From Pseudomonadota bacterium (GTDB lineage: Bacteria; Desulfobacterota; Desulfobacteria; Desulfobacterales; Desulfobacteraceae): DNA of 13,370 bases. The notes beneath the pieces were generated by a model that had not been told where the DNA came from, searched no databases, and worked only from the letters and a program-made list of their open reading frames with translations. This document shows, in pieces, positions 6,902-12,922 of this stretch (position 1 is the first letter of the stretch; each line of letters begins with the position of its first letter). The position numbers were made by a program, and so were the translations under genes. The DNA is taken from contig JAHJDU010000595.1 of the NCBI GenBank assembly GCA_018812385.1, positions 1 through 13,370 on the forward strand. Direction: 5' to 3'.

Positions 6902-7738
6902 TTATTGTCTTAAAGCGATCTGCATTTTATAATGATCACCTTTGAAAAATGACAAAGCAAATTCTGCAACTTCCCGGGGTTCATAAAATTTACAACTGAA
7001 TACATCCAGATATACTCTGTTTGACGCATTTGCAAAATGACCTGAAATCAAAGACGTCTCAATAAGCTGGGTCATACTGAACCCTTCAACTTTTTCATCT
7101 TCTCCAAAGTGTACGACCTGGCATTCCCCAAACCGCTTCATATCGATGAGATCACACAGGTCATATACAAATCGTTCAATGCTTTTTGCATCCCGGATAA
7201 TCTGCGGGTCACTGTCGTAAATATCAACAGAAGTTAAAACACCCCAGGGATTTTTCCGTTCATACTCTTTTTTCCAGGAAATCGGATAAATTTTTGAATT
7301 TTTAACAATCTGGCCCACTTTCTTTTGTTCAAACGGCTTGGAAATAATCCCGCGATTTTGATCAGAAGAAATAACAACATTCTCAGATTGAAAAGAATCC
7401 TTCATTGAATTGATAGCAACTTCCAGGTCAATGTTGTCTCCGCAGGTAAATATATCTACAGCAGCATAATCATGTTCCGGCCATGCATGCACTGTAAAAT
7501 GAGATTCTGCTATTATGACAACGCCGCTAACACCCTGGGGTTCAAATTTATGAAATGAAGAGCTGATAATTGTTGCACCACTTTCATTTGCAGCTTTCAG
7601 CAATACCTTTTCAACCTGTTTCTCATCTAAAAGGACTTTTGCTCCGCATTCATAATACTCAATGGTCAGCTGTCTTCCCAGGGCAAAACATGCCTCTTCC
7701 CGGGAACTGCCAACAAATTTAATATTTTTACCAAGCAT
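6902..7738 (-). CDS. speD: S-adenosylmethionine decarboxylase fused to a second SpeD-like domain
   Basis: The N-terminal half (about residues 18-118) is a class 1b AdoMet decarboxylase proenzyme. It self-cleaves before Ser79 in AESHFTVHAWPE to make the pyruvoyl cofactor, and produces decarboxylated AdoMet for SpeE. His84 and Cys99 stand at Ser+5 and Ser+20, as His68 and Cys83 do in the Thermotoga enzyme. Class 1b proteins usually end near 120-130 aa, but this one continues to 278 aa. After a linker rich in charged residues (about 120-163), a second domain (165-278) repeats the fold. It has Ser229, His234 and Cys249 at the same spacing but Glu-Thr-Ser at the processing site. The stand-alone protein at 11564 is about 66% identical to this second domain. 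Start: a TTG at 7753 would give 5 more residues, but GGAGATAGC points to ATG 7738. Confidence 0.9.
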   Translation of the reverse strand: MLGKNIKFVGSSREEACFALGRQLTIEYYECGAKVLLDEKQVEKVLLKAANESGATIISSSFHKFEPQGVSGVVIIAESHFTVHAWPEHDYAAVDIFTCGDNIDLEVAINSMKDSFQSENVVISSDQNRGIISKPFEQKKVGQIVKNSKIYPISWKKEYERKNPWGVLTSVDIYDSDPQIIRDAKSIERFVYDLCDLIDMKRFGECQVVHFGEDEKVEGFSMTQLIETSLISGHFANASNRVYLDVFSCKFYEPREVAEFALSFFKGDHYKMQIALRQ

Positions 7739-7774
7739 TAATGCTATCTCCAAAAACTAATAAAAATATCGGTT

Positions 7775-7803
7775 ATTATCCTGCAAGCCTGCAGAATATC
7801 CAA
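7775..7803 (-). promoter_or_regulatory. Candidate promoter of the speD operon with an inverted repeat in its spacer
   Basis: On the minus strand TTGGAT (7803-7798) and GATAAT (7780-7775) are 17 bases apart; the -10 matches 5 of 6 and the -35 only 3 of 6. The spacer contains CTGCA-N4-TGCAG (7781-7794), touching the -10 box, which could be a repressor site. Transcription would begin near 7768, about 30 bases before the speD ATG. Confidence 0.45.
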
Positions 7804-7805
7804 AA

Positions 7806-7860
7806 AAAATTATTGCCCATAATAAGACCAAAACAAGAAATGATCAAGGGCAGTAATTTT
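7806..7860 (-). terminator. Terminator downstream of the glyoxalase II-like gene
   Basis: The arms AAAATTATTGCCC (7806-7818) and GGGCAGTAATTTT (7848-7860) pair over 13 positions, with one mismatch that becomes G-U in the minus-strand RNA. The loop is 29 bases, which is long. The minus-strand transcript then runs into a stretch of eight Ts ending at 7802. It lies 37 bases after the metallo-hydrolase stop and separates that gene from speD. Confidence 0.6.
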
Positions 7861-7896
7861 ATCTTCAACCACTTTTATACAAACCAGACCTGATCT

Positions 7897-8595
7897 TTAA
7901 TATATGTCCATTATCGATTTAAATCTGGCATACTCTGTATCCGTCTGCATATTCCTTTTCTGCAAATTCTTTATCATACCTTCGGCATTAAACCGGAGGT
8001 AGGGATTTGCTTTTATTTCATCATGCAGAGTAGACACAATTAACCCTGAATTATATTTTTTAATATATGCTTCAATATTGGGGTTGTCTTTTTCAATGAT
8101 TTTTGCCATTTTCATGGATTCCATCACATAATCATGGCCCACATAAATTTTCATGTTTTCCGGCAGAGAAACAAGACGTTTCAATGATTGGAAAAATCCT
8201 TTGAGATCACCAGAAAAACAATTGCCTATGGTCCCGTTAAACAAGGTATCACCGGTTACTAAAAAATCATTGGCCATAAAAGTTATGGAATCATCCGTAT
8301 GACCTGGCGTGTGAAACACTGTTAAAATTTCTTTATCAAGGGCTATGGCCTGGTCTGATTTTATCTTTTTGCAATCAATAAATTGAGCCGTTGTTTTCTC
8401 AAGTAATGCCTTATTGCCCGGGGTATGATCATAATGAGAGTGGGTATTGGAAACATATTTGATATGAATATTGTTCTTTTCGGCAAAAGCCAGGGTGTCG
8501 TCCACCCCCCCTGCATCAATAGCAATCCCTTCACTTGTTGAATATACCAGATATCCCAAGTTATCGGTTGAATATTTAAATTGTTTAATAAACAT
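7897..8595 (-). CDS. MBL-fold metallo-hydrolase, glyoxalase II (hydroxyacylglutathione hydrolase)-like
   Basis: This 232-aa binuclear metal hydrolase probably cleaves a thioester such as S-lactoyl or another acyl thiol conjugate. The metal ligands are visible in order: THSHYDH (51-57), His99 in TPGHTDDS, Asp116 in TGDTLF and His154 in VGHDY. The glyoxalase II layout continues with GNCFSGD in place of the usual Gly-Cys-Gly-Arg loop and a C-terminal NPYLRFN (197-203). That terminal segment separates glyoxalase II relatives from general MBL proteins. The GSH-binding residues are not clearly kept, so the thiol may not be glutathione. I chose ATG 8595 (MFIKQF, the usual family N-terminus) over a TTG at 8619. 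The gene lies between the sigma-54 regulator and the terminator before speD, and may be an independent unit. Confidence 0.87.
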   Translation of the reverse strand: MFIKQFKYSTDNLGYLVYSTSEGIAIDAGGVDDTLAFAEKNNIHIKYVSNTHSHYDHTPGNKALLEKTTAQFIDCKKIKSDQAIALDKEILTVFHTPGHTDDSITFMANDFLVTGDTLFNGTIGNCFSGDLKGFFQSLKRLVSLPENMKIYVGHDYVMESMKMAKIIEKDNPNIEAYIKKYNSGLIVSTLHDEIKANPYLRFNAEGMIKNLQKRNMQTDTEYARFKSIMDIY

Positions 8596-8642
8596 AAAAA
8601 CCCTAAACCTTAAATCCAAGAATCCCTACAAACTCAAATTTA

Positions 8643-8648
8643 ATTATA
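8643..8648 (-). promoter_or_regulatory. Possible -10 box for the glyoxalase II-like gene
   Basis: A perfect TATAAT is present on the minus strand 47 bases before the ATG at 8595. No good -35 hexamer lies at 16-18 bases upstream, so this is a weak call. Confidence 0.25.
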
Positions 8649-8765
8649 CGAACATAACTTTTCAGTGGATACCATGTATAATTTTGAACATGTCTTTTAC
8701 AGGATTTCCTTTAAAATTGAAAGCCTTATTATCAAATTGGAACAAATATTTTAAAGCATGCCAAA

Positions 8766-10172
8766 TTATAGTCCGCTTTTATAGTCCTCTTTATACAAAG
8801 AATGCTTGGTCATAAGCTTATGAAGCTGTCTAGTGGTGATACCGGCTGCTCTGGCTGAAATATTAACTTTCCCTTTGTGCTGTTTCAGCACCATATCAAG
8901 ATATGTCTGCTCAACCTTTCCCATTTCCTGTTTTCTTATTTGTGAAAGCGTCAAGTCAGGATCAATGTTGCGGATAGCTGTTTCCGCCTGCAGAGAAAAC
9001 AGATCTATGGGAAAACTTTCTGGTCTTAGAACAGAAGATTTCTCCAAAATATAGCCGCGCTCCATAATATTTTCCAGTTCCCGGATATTGCCGGGCCAGG
9101 AATAGGATAAAAAGGCATCCAACACCTGGGGGTGTATACCCTGTATCCCTTTTACGTGAAATGTGTTAAGTTTATTTAAAAAAAGCTCCACCAGTTTGGG
9201 AATATCTTCTTTGCGTTCCCTCAAAGGAGGCAGTTCAATGGGAAACACGTTCAATCGATAGTATAGATCATTTCTAAATTGCTTTTCCTCACACAATTGT
9301 TTTAAATCAATATTGGTTGCTGTAATAATTCTTACATCTGCCTGGATCTCCTCTTCGCCGCCAACACGCTGAAAAATACCGTCCTGCAGAACCTGCAAAA
9401 GCTTGATCTGGGCAGCCGGGGTGATGGTACCTATTTCATCAAGAAAAATGGTGCCACCCTTTGCAAGTTCAAACTTACCCAGTTTTCTTTTAATAGCACC
9501 TGTAAAGGCACCTCTTTCATGCCCGAACATCTCACTTTCAACCAAGGTATCTGGAATTGCCCCGCAATGGACTTCAATGAATCGTTCATTTTTTCTTAAT
9601 GAGAGAGTATGAATAAATCTGGCTGTAAATCCTTTTCCTGTCCCTGTTTCACCCAGCAAAAGAACAGTACTCTTTGTGGAAGCCACTGCACGGATATTCT
9701 CAAAAACATTTTTCATGGCCAGACTTTTTGTCTGCACAAGATCAAACTCATCTTCCTGCCAGACTTGTTCTCTTAAATAATCAAGTTCTGATTCAGCTCT
9801 TGTATGCTCTAAGATACTATTGACCACCAGTTGAATTTCATCGGAAACCAGGGGATAGGTCAGATAAGAATCTGCGCCTTCATTCACAATTTTTACGGCT
9901 TCCTTTAACGACTTAGGCTCAACCATTACCACAATACTGATATTAGGGGATAACAATCCAAATGTCTGAAGAACTGCTTTATAATTACTGTCTTCTGCGG
10001 CCTGCTTCAAAATCTTGATGTCAATAAAAACAAACTCACTTCTGTTGGTTCTTAAAAACTGCAGAGCACCAATCATATTGGTACTATAATCAATTGCATA
10101 TATTTTCTTCAGACTGTTTTGGACGGAAGCGATTAATTTGGCATTCTCCAGGATGAAGTGGATTTTTTTCAT
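8766..10172 (-). CDS. Sigma-54-dependent transcriptional regulator with a degenerate receiver domain
   Basis: This 468-aa protein is an NtrC-type enhancer-binding activator of sigma-54 RNA polymerase. The central AAA+ domain (about 145-375) has Walker A GETGTGKG (174-181), the sigma-54-contacting loop GAFTGA (221-226), Walker B FLDE (243-246), arginine-finger region RNDLYYRLNVFP and WPGNIRELEN (359-368). A Fis-type helix-turn-helix ends the protein (KGKVNISARAAGITTRQLHKL is split around 434-452). The N-terminal ~120 residues resemble a receiver. Asp51 (FIDI) could be the phosphoacceptor site, but the acidic pair is reduced to Glu9-Asn10, the switch Thr is replaced (MVEPKS), and the conserved Lys before Pro is Tyr (TYPL). 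Phosphorylation-independent control is therefore plausible. No histidine kinase gene is adjacent. AAGG precedes the ATG. Confidence 0.92.
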   Translation of the reverse strand: MKKIHFILENAKLIASVQNSLKKIYAIDYSTNMIGALQFLRTNRSEFVFIDIKILKQAAEDSNYKAVLQTFGLLSPNISIVVMVEPKSLKEAVKIVNEGADSYLTYPLVSDEIQLVVNSILEHTRAESELDYLREQVWQEDEFDLVQTKSLAMKNVFENIRAVASTKSTVLLLGETGTGKGFTARFIHTLSLRKNERFIEVHCGAIPDTLVESEMFGHERGAFTGAIKRKLGKFELAKGGTIFLDEIGTITPAAQIKLLQVLQDGIFQRVGGEEEIQADVRIITATNIDLKQLCEEKQFRNDLYYRLNVFPIELPPLRERKEDIPKLVELFLNKLNTFHVKGIQGIHPQVLDAFLSYSWPGNIRELENIMERGYILEKSSVLRPESFPIDLFSLQAETAIRNIDPDLTLSQIRKQEMGKVEQTYLDMVLKQHKGKVNISARAAGITTRQLHKLMTKHSLYKEDYKSGL

Positions 10173-10342
10173 AATGGTTTACCTTGAATGATTCATGGAC
10201 ATCCTCCTGCCATCCATCTGTAGTCATTTGCATAAAAACCTGGATCGGATAACAGGAATTTTAAATTCTTATTATTAAAACAATTGCTGGAACAAATCAA
10301 TTAAATTTATATTTTGTTAATCAAGATTTTAATATTCATAAA

Positions 10343-10367
10343 CAATAGGAACAAAATATTCCTATTG
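10343..10367 (-). terminator. Probable terminator of the dksA-like gene
   Basis: CAATAGGAA and TTCCTATTG form a perfect 9-bp stem with a 7-base loop, starting 14 bases past the dksA-like stop. On the minus strand it is followed by TTTATGAATATT, a weak U-tract, so termination may be partial. It lies in the AT-rich spacer before the sigma-54 regulator gene. Confidence 0.5.
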
Positions 10368-10380
10368 AGAATAAAGATTA

Positions 10381-10758
10381 TTAAAAATTATCTGAAAAGT
10401 CTTCCGTGGATACTTCTATTTGTTCTTCGTTTTCCTTACAATCAATACATTTGGTTGTAACAGGCCTTGCTTCAAGTCTTTTAATTGAAATTTCTTCTTC
10501 ACATTCTTCGCAAAACCCATATGTCCCGTTTTCAATTCTTTCCAAAGCCTGTTTAAGTTTTTTGATCAGCCGACTCTCTCTGGTCCTGATTTTCAACTTC
10601 AAAGACTGGTCTGCATAGGCAGAAGCCCGATCAAGATATTCTATTTCCTGACCACTTTGAGATACCAGTTCAGACACAACCATGTCAGCCTGGTTTAAAA
10701 GTTTGTCAAGACTATTATTCAATACATTTCTAAAAAATTCAATCTGCTTTTCATCCAT
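10381..10758 (-). CDS. dksA: DksA/TraR family zinc-finger RNA polymerase-binding protein
   Basis: This 125-aa protein is of the DksA type, which enters the RNA polymerase secondary channel and, with ppGpp, adjusts transcription in the stringent response. The N-terminal ~80 residues form the coiled-coil hairpin. Its tip reads EYLDRAS (40-46), matching the DxxDxA tip of E. coli DksA with Glu for the first Asp. The four zinc ligands are Cys83 and Cys86 (CEEC) and Cys104 and Cys107 (CIDC), flanked by the typical GTYGFCEEC and RLEARPVTTKC. It is slightly shorter at the N-terminus than E. coli DksA (151 aa). AAGGGG lies before the ATG. It is divergent from the SpeD-like operon across a long intergenic region. 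Several DksA paralogs are usual in this group, so this may not be the housekeeping copy. Confidence 0.92.
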   Translation of the reverse strand: MDEKQIEFFRNVLNNSLDKLLNQADMVVSELVSQSGQEIEYLDRASAYADQSLKLKIRTRESRLIKKLKQALERIENGTYGFCEECEEEISIKRLEARPVTTKCIDCKENEEQIEVSTEDFSDNF

Positions 10759-10962
10759 TGCTATCCCCTTATATATAAAGATTGCCCTTTAAGACCTGCT
10801 ATTATTTCGCCTTAAAATCCCCTGCATGGCAATGGCATCCAAAATTAAACAGCCATTCTTGAAAGCAGATAGCAAAACCTGTGCCTGAAAAAGATAAATC
10901 ATATATTAAAAGGCCAATCCAACAATGGCATGGACAATTTTATTTTTAACTATCCCAAATAT

Positions 10963-10978
10963 TGGGCAAGGCATTGCA
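10963..10978 (+). promoter_or_regulatory. Weak sigma-54 (-24/-12) promoter-like element
   Basis: TGG, then 10 bases counted from the GG, then GCA, with TT before the GC, gives the right GG-N10-GC spacing of a sigma-54 promoter (TGGCAC-N5-TTGCA). The CAC part is not kept. A sigma-54 activator gene lies 800 bases away, but nothing links them directly. Confidence 0.22.
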
Positions 10979-10986
10979 ATTAATTC

Positions 10987-11006
10987 AAAATGACCCAAAA
11001 TGACCC
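10987..11006 (+). repeat. Tandem direct repeat of AAAATGACCC
   Basis: Two perfect adjacent copies of a 10-base unit (10987-10996 and 10997-11006). The one-helical-turn period fits a tandem protein-binding site. Confidence 0.5.
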
Positions 11007-11012
11007 GAAAAA

Positions 11013-11029
11013 CGGAATTAGAAATTCCG
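11013..11029. promoter_or_regulatory. Palindrome CGGAATT-N3-AATTCCG
   Basis: Perfect 7-bp arms with a 3-base centre. Its right half is part of the 12-base direct repeat that occurs again at 11053, so the site could be one full operator plus one half operator for the same DNA-binding protein. Confidence 0.45.
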
Positions 11030-11064
11030 ATTTAAAAATGAACTGGATATCTAAATTCCGATTT
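11022..11064 (+). repeat. Direct repeat AAATTCCGATTT, two copies 31 bases apart
   Basis: The copies at 11022-11033 and 11053-11064 are identical over 12 bases, with a 31-base start-to-start distance (about three helical turns). The second copy ends where the -35 element of the TATAAT at 11081 would be, as in promoters driven by an activator that touches the -35 region. Confidence 0.55.
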
Positions 11065-11080
11065 TCTAAATTAAAGCTTA

Positions 11081-11086
11081 TATAAT
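11081..11086 (+). promoter_or_regulatory. Candidate -10 box of the SpeD-like operon
   Basis: A perfect TATAAT is present. No TTGACA-like hexamer lies 16-18 bases upstream; instead the AAATTCCGATTT repeat occupies that place. Transcription from here would give a leader of about 250 nt before the ATG at 11342. Confidence 0.35.
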
Positions 11087-11244
11087 TACAACTGAATATT
11101 TGCCATAAGAAATTTTGCATAACCCGTTCCAGGCTGATCACCTTACGTCCACTGGAAGGTATAGCAAGTTCGTAAATGCTTTTTACAAAATAAAAAACAA
11201 AAACATATCAAAATCACACTACCTTTACATTTAAAATTCCGGCC

Positions 11245-11269
11245 TGCATTTTATGGTATGAAAAATGCA
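11245..11269 (+). promoter_or_regulatory. Inverted repeat in the leader of the SpeD-like operon
   Basis: TGCATTTT and AAAATGCA pair perfectly over 8 bp with a 9-base loop. An outer pair, ATCACAC (11213-11219) and GTGTGAT (11273-11279), could extend the structure. It is either an RNA hairpin in the leader or an operator; no T run makes it a terminator. Confidence 0.35.
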
Positions 11270-11341
11270 AACGTGTGATCGATGCCAGCGGAGAATACTT
11301 TTGACCAAAAAACGACAACAAAACATCCATGAGGAAGATCC

Positions 11342-11530
11342 ATGAGCAAGTATGATTCAGATTATAAGGAAATCGACAAACGGGAAAAACAAAAGACACC
11401 TAAATTCCGGGACTATTATGATGAAGATTTTACTGACGATGATGACGATGATCTTTATAAGAGGAAAAAAAAACTTGGGAAAAAACCCAAAAGAAAAAAG
11501 AACCCGGACCATGACTGGCCAGCAAAATAA
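11342..11530 (+). CDS. Small polyampholytic protein, 62 aa, first gene of the SpeD-like operon
   Basis: This is an unrecognised 62-aa protein. It is preceded by a good ribosome binding site (GAGGAAG at 11331-11337) at normal distance from the ATG. The sequence is almost entirely charged. An acidic, tyrosine-rich centre (RDYYDEDFT followed by six Asp, about 23-37) is followed by a strongly basic stretch (YKRKKKLGKKPKRKK, 39-53) and a tail NPDHDWPAK. No hydrophobic core, signal or Cys is present, so it is probably disordered. It ends 33 bases before the SpeD-like gene on the same strand and is likely cotranscribed. The acidic block could bind cationic polyamines, and it could also be a substrate for the acyltransferase or ATP-grasp enzyme downstream. 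Both are speculation. Low sequence complexity leaves some doubt that it is translated. Confidence 0.6.
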   Translation: MSKYDSDYKEIDKREKQKTPKFRDYYDEDFTDDDDDDLYKRKKKLGKKPKRKKNPDHDWPAK

Positions 11531-11563
11531 TAGAACATTTAGATATATAAAGGAAAATAGATA

Positions 11564-11950
11564 ATGAATAATTGTGCAATAGAAATCAATCCCGCAGATT
11601 CTGTCTGGGGAATCGCTTCTGCAATTGATATTTACAATTGCAACCCTTTAAAAATAAGAGATGCAAACCTGATAAAACGATTTGTCATCGAACTTTGTGA
11701 TTTGATTGAAATGAAGCGGTTCGGAGAAACCCAGGTGGTTCATTTTGGGGAAGATGAAAAAGTGGAAGGGTTTTCAATGGTGCAACTCATAGAAACCTCA
11801 CTGATTTCTGCTCATTTTGCCAACCTTACCAATACAACCTATCTGGATGTCTTCAGTTGCAAACCCTATGACCCTGAAAAAGTAAAAACCTTTGCCCAGG
11901 ATTTTTTTAAAGGGACCCACAGCAACATAAATGTGACCTTAAGGCATTAG
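11564..11950 (+). CDS. Stand-alone SpeD-like (AdoMet decarboxylase family) single-domain protein
   Basis: The 128-aa protein aligns without gaps over 114 residues (15-128) with the C-terminal domain of the window's SpeD, with about 75 identities by hand count; residues 45-84 are about 90% identical. The fold and family are those of AdoMetDC. Ser79, His84 and Cys99 hold the exact spacing of the pyruvoyl-forming Ser and the catalytic His and Cys of class 1b AdoMetDC. The residue before the Ser is Thr (LIETSLIS) instead of the usual Glu, with the Glu one place earlier. It could self-process at Thr-Ser and decarboxylate AdoMet or, like known neofunctionalised SpeD homologs, an amino acid such as ornithine or arginine. 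It could instead be an unprocessed partner of SpeD, like the trypanosome prozyme. AGGAAAAT precedes the ATG. Only 3 bases separate its stop from the next start. Confidence 0.85.
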   Translation: MNNCAIEINPADSVWGIASAIDIYNCNPLKIRDANLIKRFVIELCDLIEMKRFGETQVVHFGEDEKVEGFSMVQLIETSLISAHFANLTNTTYLDVFSCKPYDPEKVKTFAQDFFKGTHSNINVTLRH

Positions 11951-11953
11951 CTG

Positions 11954-12922
11954 ATGTATCATATCAGAACATACACGGATACTGAAGAATGTCGGCAGCT
12001 TTGGGAAACACTTTGGCCTGATGATTGTTTTTTTGACCTGTGGCAGGTCCGCTCCTGTTTCAACCAGGCCTTTAACCGGCCGTTGCATTTCCAGGTTTTT
12101 GAAGAAAACAATGTTCCCAAAGGGATGATTGCCCTGTGCTGGATCAAAGAACAGGAATCCTATGGTCATTTCCCCGGAGAAACATGGAAAGGGGAAACAT
12201 GGCTGGAGCAGAATAAAATTATTTCATGCCATTCTGATATGTCATTGGCATTAATCAACTCTCTTCCCGGGCCTGTTCATCTGAGATACTTAACCCATGA
12301 TTCCTTTTTTCACACCCGGGGGGTTGTTCACCAGGATGAAACCGGATACCTGTTTTTACCAAAAAAATATGAGTATTCTTTTAATCAATATCGTGGTGAA
12401 TTCTCAGGAAAAACAAGAAAAAAAATGAATGCTGAAATGTCAAAACTGGAAAGGCAAACCGTCACAATCCGGCATAACAGGCTCAGTGATGTAGATCTAC
12501 TTTTCAAGATGAATATCCAGGCCTTTGGAAAGGATTCCTATTTCAGTGATCAAAGGTTTTTACGCGCTTTTGAAAATCTTGTTTCCTATATGGTAAAAAA
12601 CGATATGATGAGGATAACCACCATTTTAATTGGTGGGAAAATAGCTGCCGTTGACATGGGTGCCTTGTACAAAGGAACCTATACCATCCTTGCCGGAGGA
12701 ACAAATCCGGATTTTAAAGGAATTGCAAAGCTGATCAACTTCCACCACATAGACTGGGCTTGCAAACAAAAGATAAAAATGGTTGATTTTCTCTGTGGCA
12801 ATTTCAACTGGAAAGAACGATTTCATCTCACCCCAAGACCATTGTATGAATTAAAACTTGATAATTCAGTTCTCTGCCGCAACCTGTCTGAAGAAATAAA
12901 GGGAATAAAAATTTGTGCATAA
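11954..12922 (+). CDS. BioF2/FemAB-type GNAT acyltransferase
   Basis: This 322-aa protein has the tandem GNAT-like fold of the BioF2-like (Acetyltransf_6) group, related to FemAB aminoacyltransferases and CelD. Visible markers are the basic FSGKTRKKMNAEM helix start (150-162), GGKIAAVDMGALY (227-239) where acyl-donor binding is expected, AGGTNPDFKGIAKL (247-260), and the terminal VDFLCGNFNWKERF (277-290), the family's D-F-x-x-G-x-x-x-x-K pattern. It would move an acyl or aminoacyl group onto an amine; neither donor nor acceptor is known. It starts 3 bases after the SpeD-like stop (AAGG ribosome binding site inside the previous gene), and its end overlaps the next start, so the three genes form one tightly coupled unit. 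It resembles, at the fold level, the DUF2156 protein of the speD operon. Confidence 0.82.
   Translation: MYHIRTYTDTEECRQLWETLWPDDCFFDLWQVRSCFNQAFNRPLHFQVFEENNVPKGMIALCWIKEQESYGHFPGETWKGETWLEQNKIISCHSDMSLALINSLPGPVHLRYLTHDSFFHTRGVVHQDETGYLFLPKKYEYSFNQYRGEFSGKTRKKMNAEMSKLERQTVTIRHNRLSDVDLLFKMNIQAFGKDSYFSDQRFLRAFENLVSYMVKNDMMRITTILIGGKIAAVDMGALYKGTYTILAGGTNPDFKGIAKLINFHHIDWACKQKIKMVDFLCGNFNWKERFHLTPRPLYELKLDNSVLCRNLSEEIKGIKICA

Larger units (their letters stand above)
10759..11341. other. 583-base intergenic region between dksA and the SpeD-like operon
   Basis: No convincing gene is seen here on either strand. The dksA-proximal part (10759-10960) has no clear promoter. The part from about 10960 to 11270 is dense in short repeats: a sigma-54-like element at 10963-10978, a tandem repeat at 10987-11006, a palindrome at 11013-11029, a 12-base direct repeat ending at 11064, a TATAAT at 11081 and an inverted repeat at 11245-11269. 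These are listed separately. Confidence 0.6.

Noticed and set aside
11352..11564. 70-aa open frame overlapping the small charged protein
   Set aside because: Its ATG is too far from the GAGGAAG site that fits the ATG at 11342; its Met-rich stretch is just the Asp-codon run read in another frame.
11564..11950. Decayed SpeD fragment or pseudogene
   Set aside because: It has its own ribosome binding site and an intact frame, keeps the catalytic Ser, His and Cys, and its central block is about 90% identical to the SpeD C-terminal domain.
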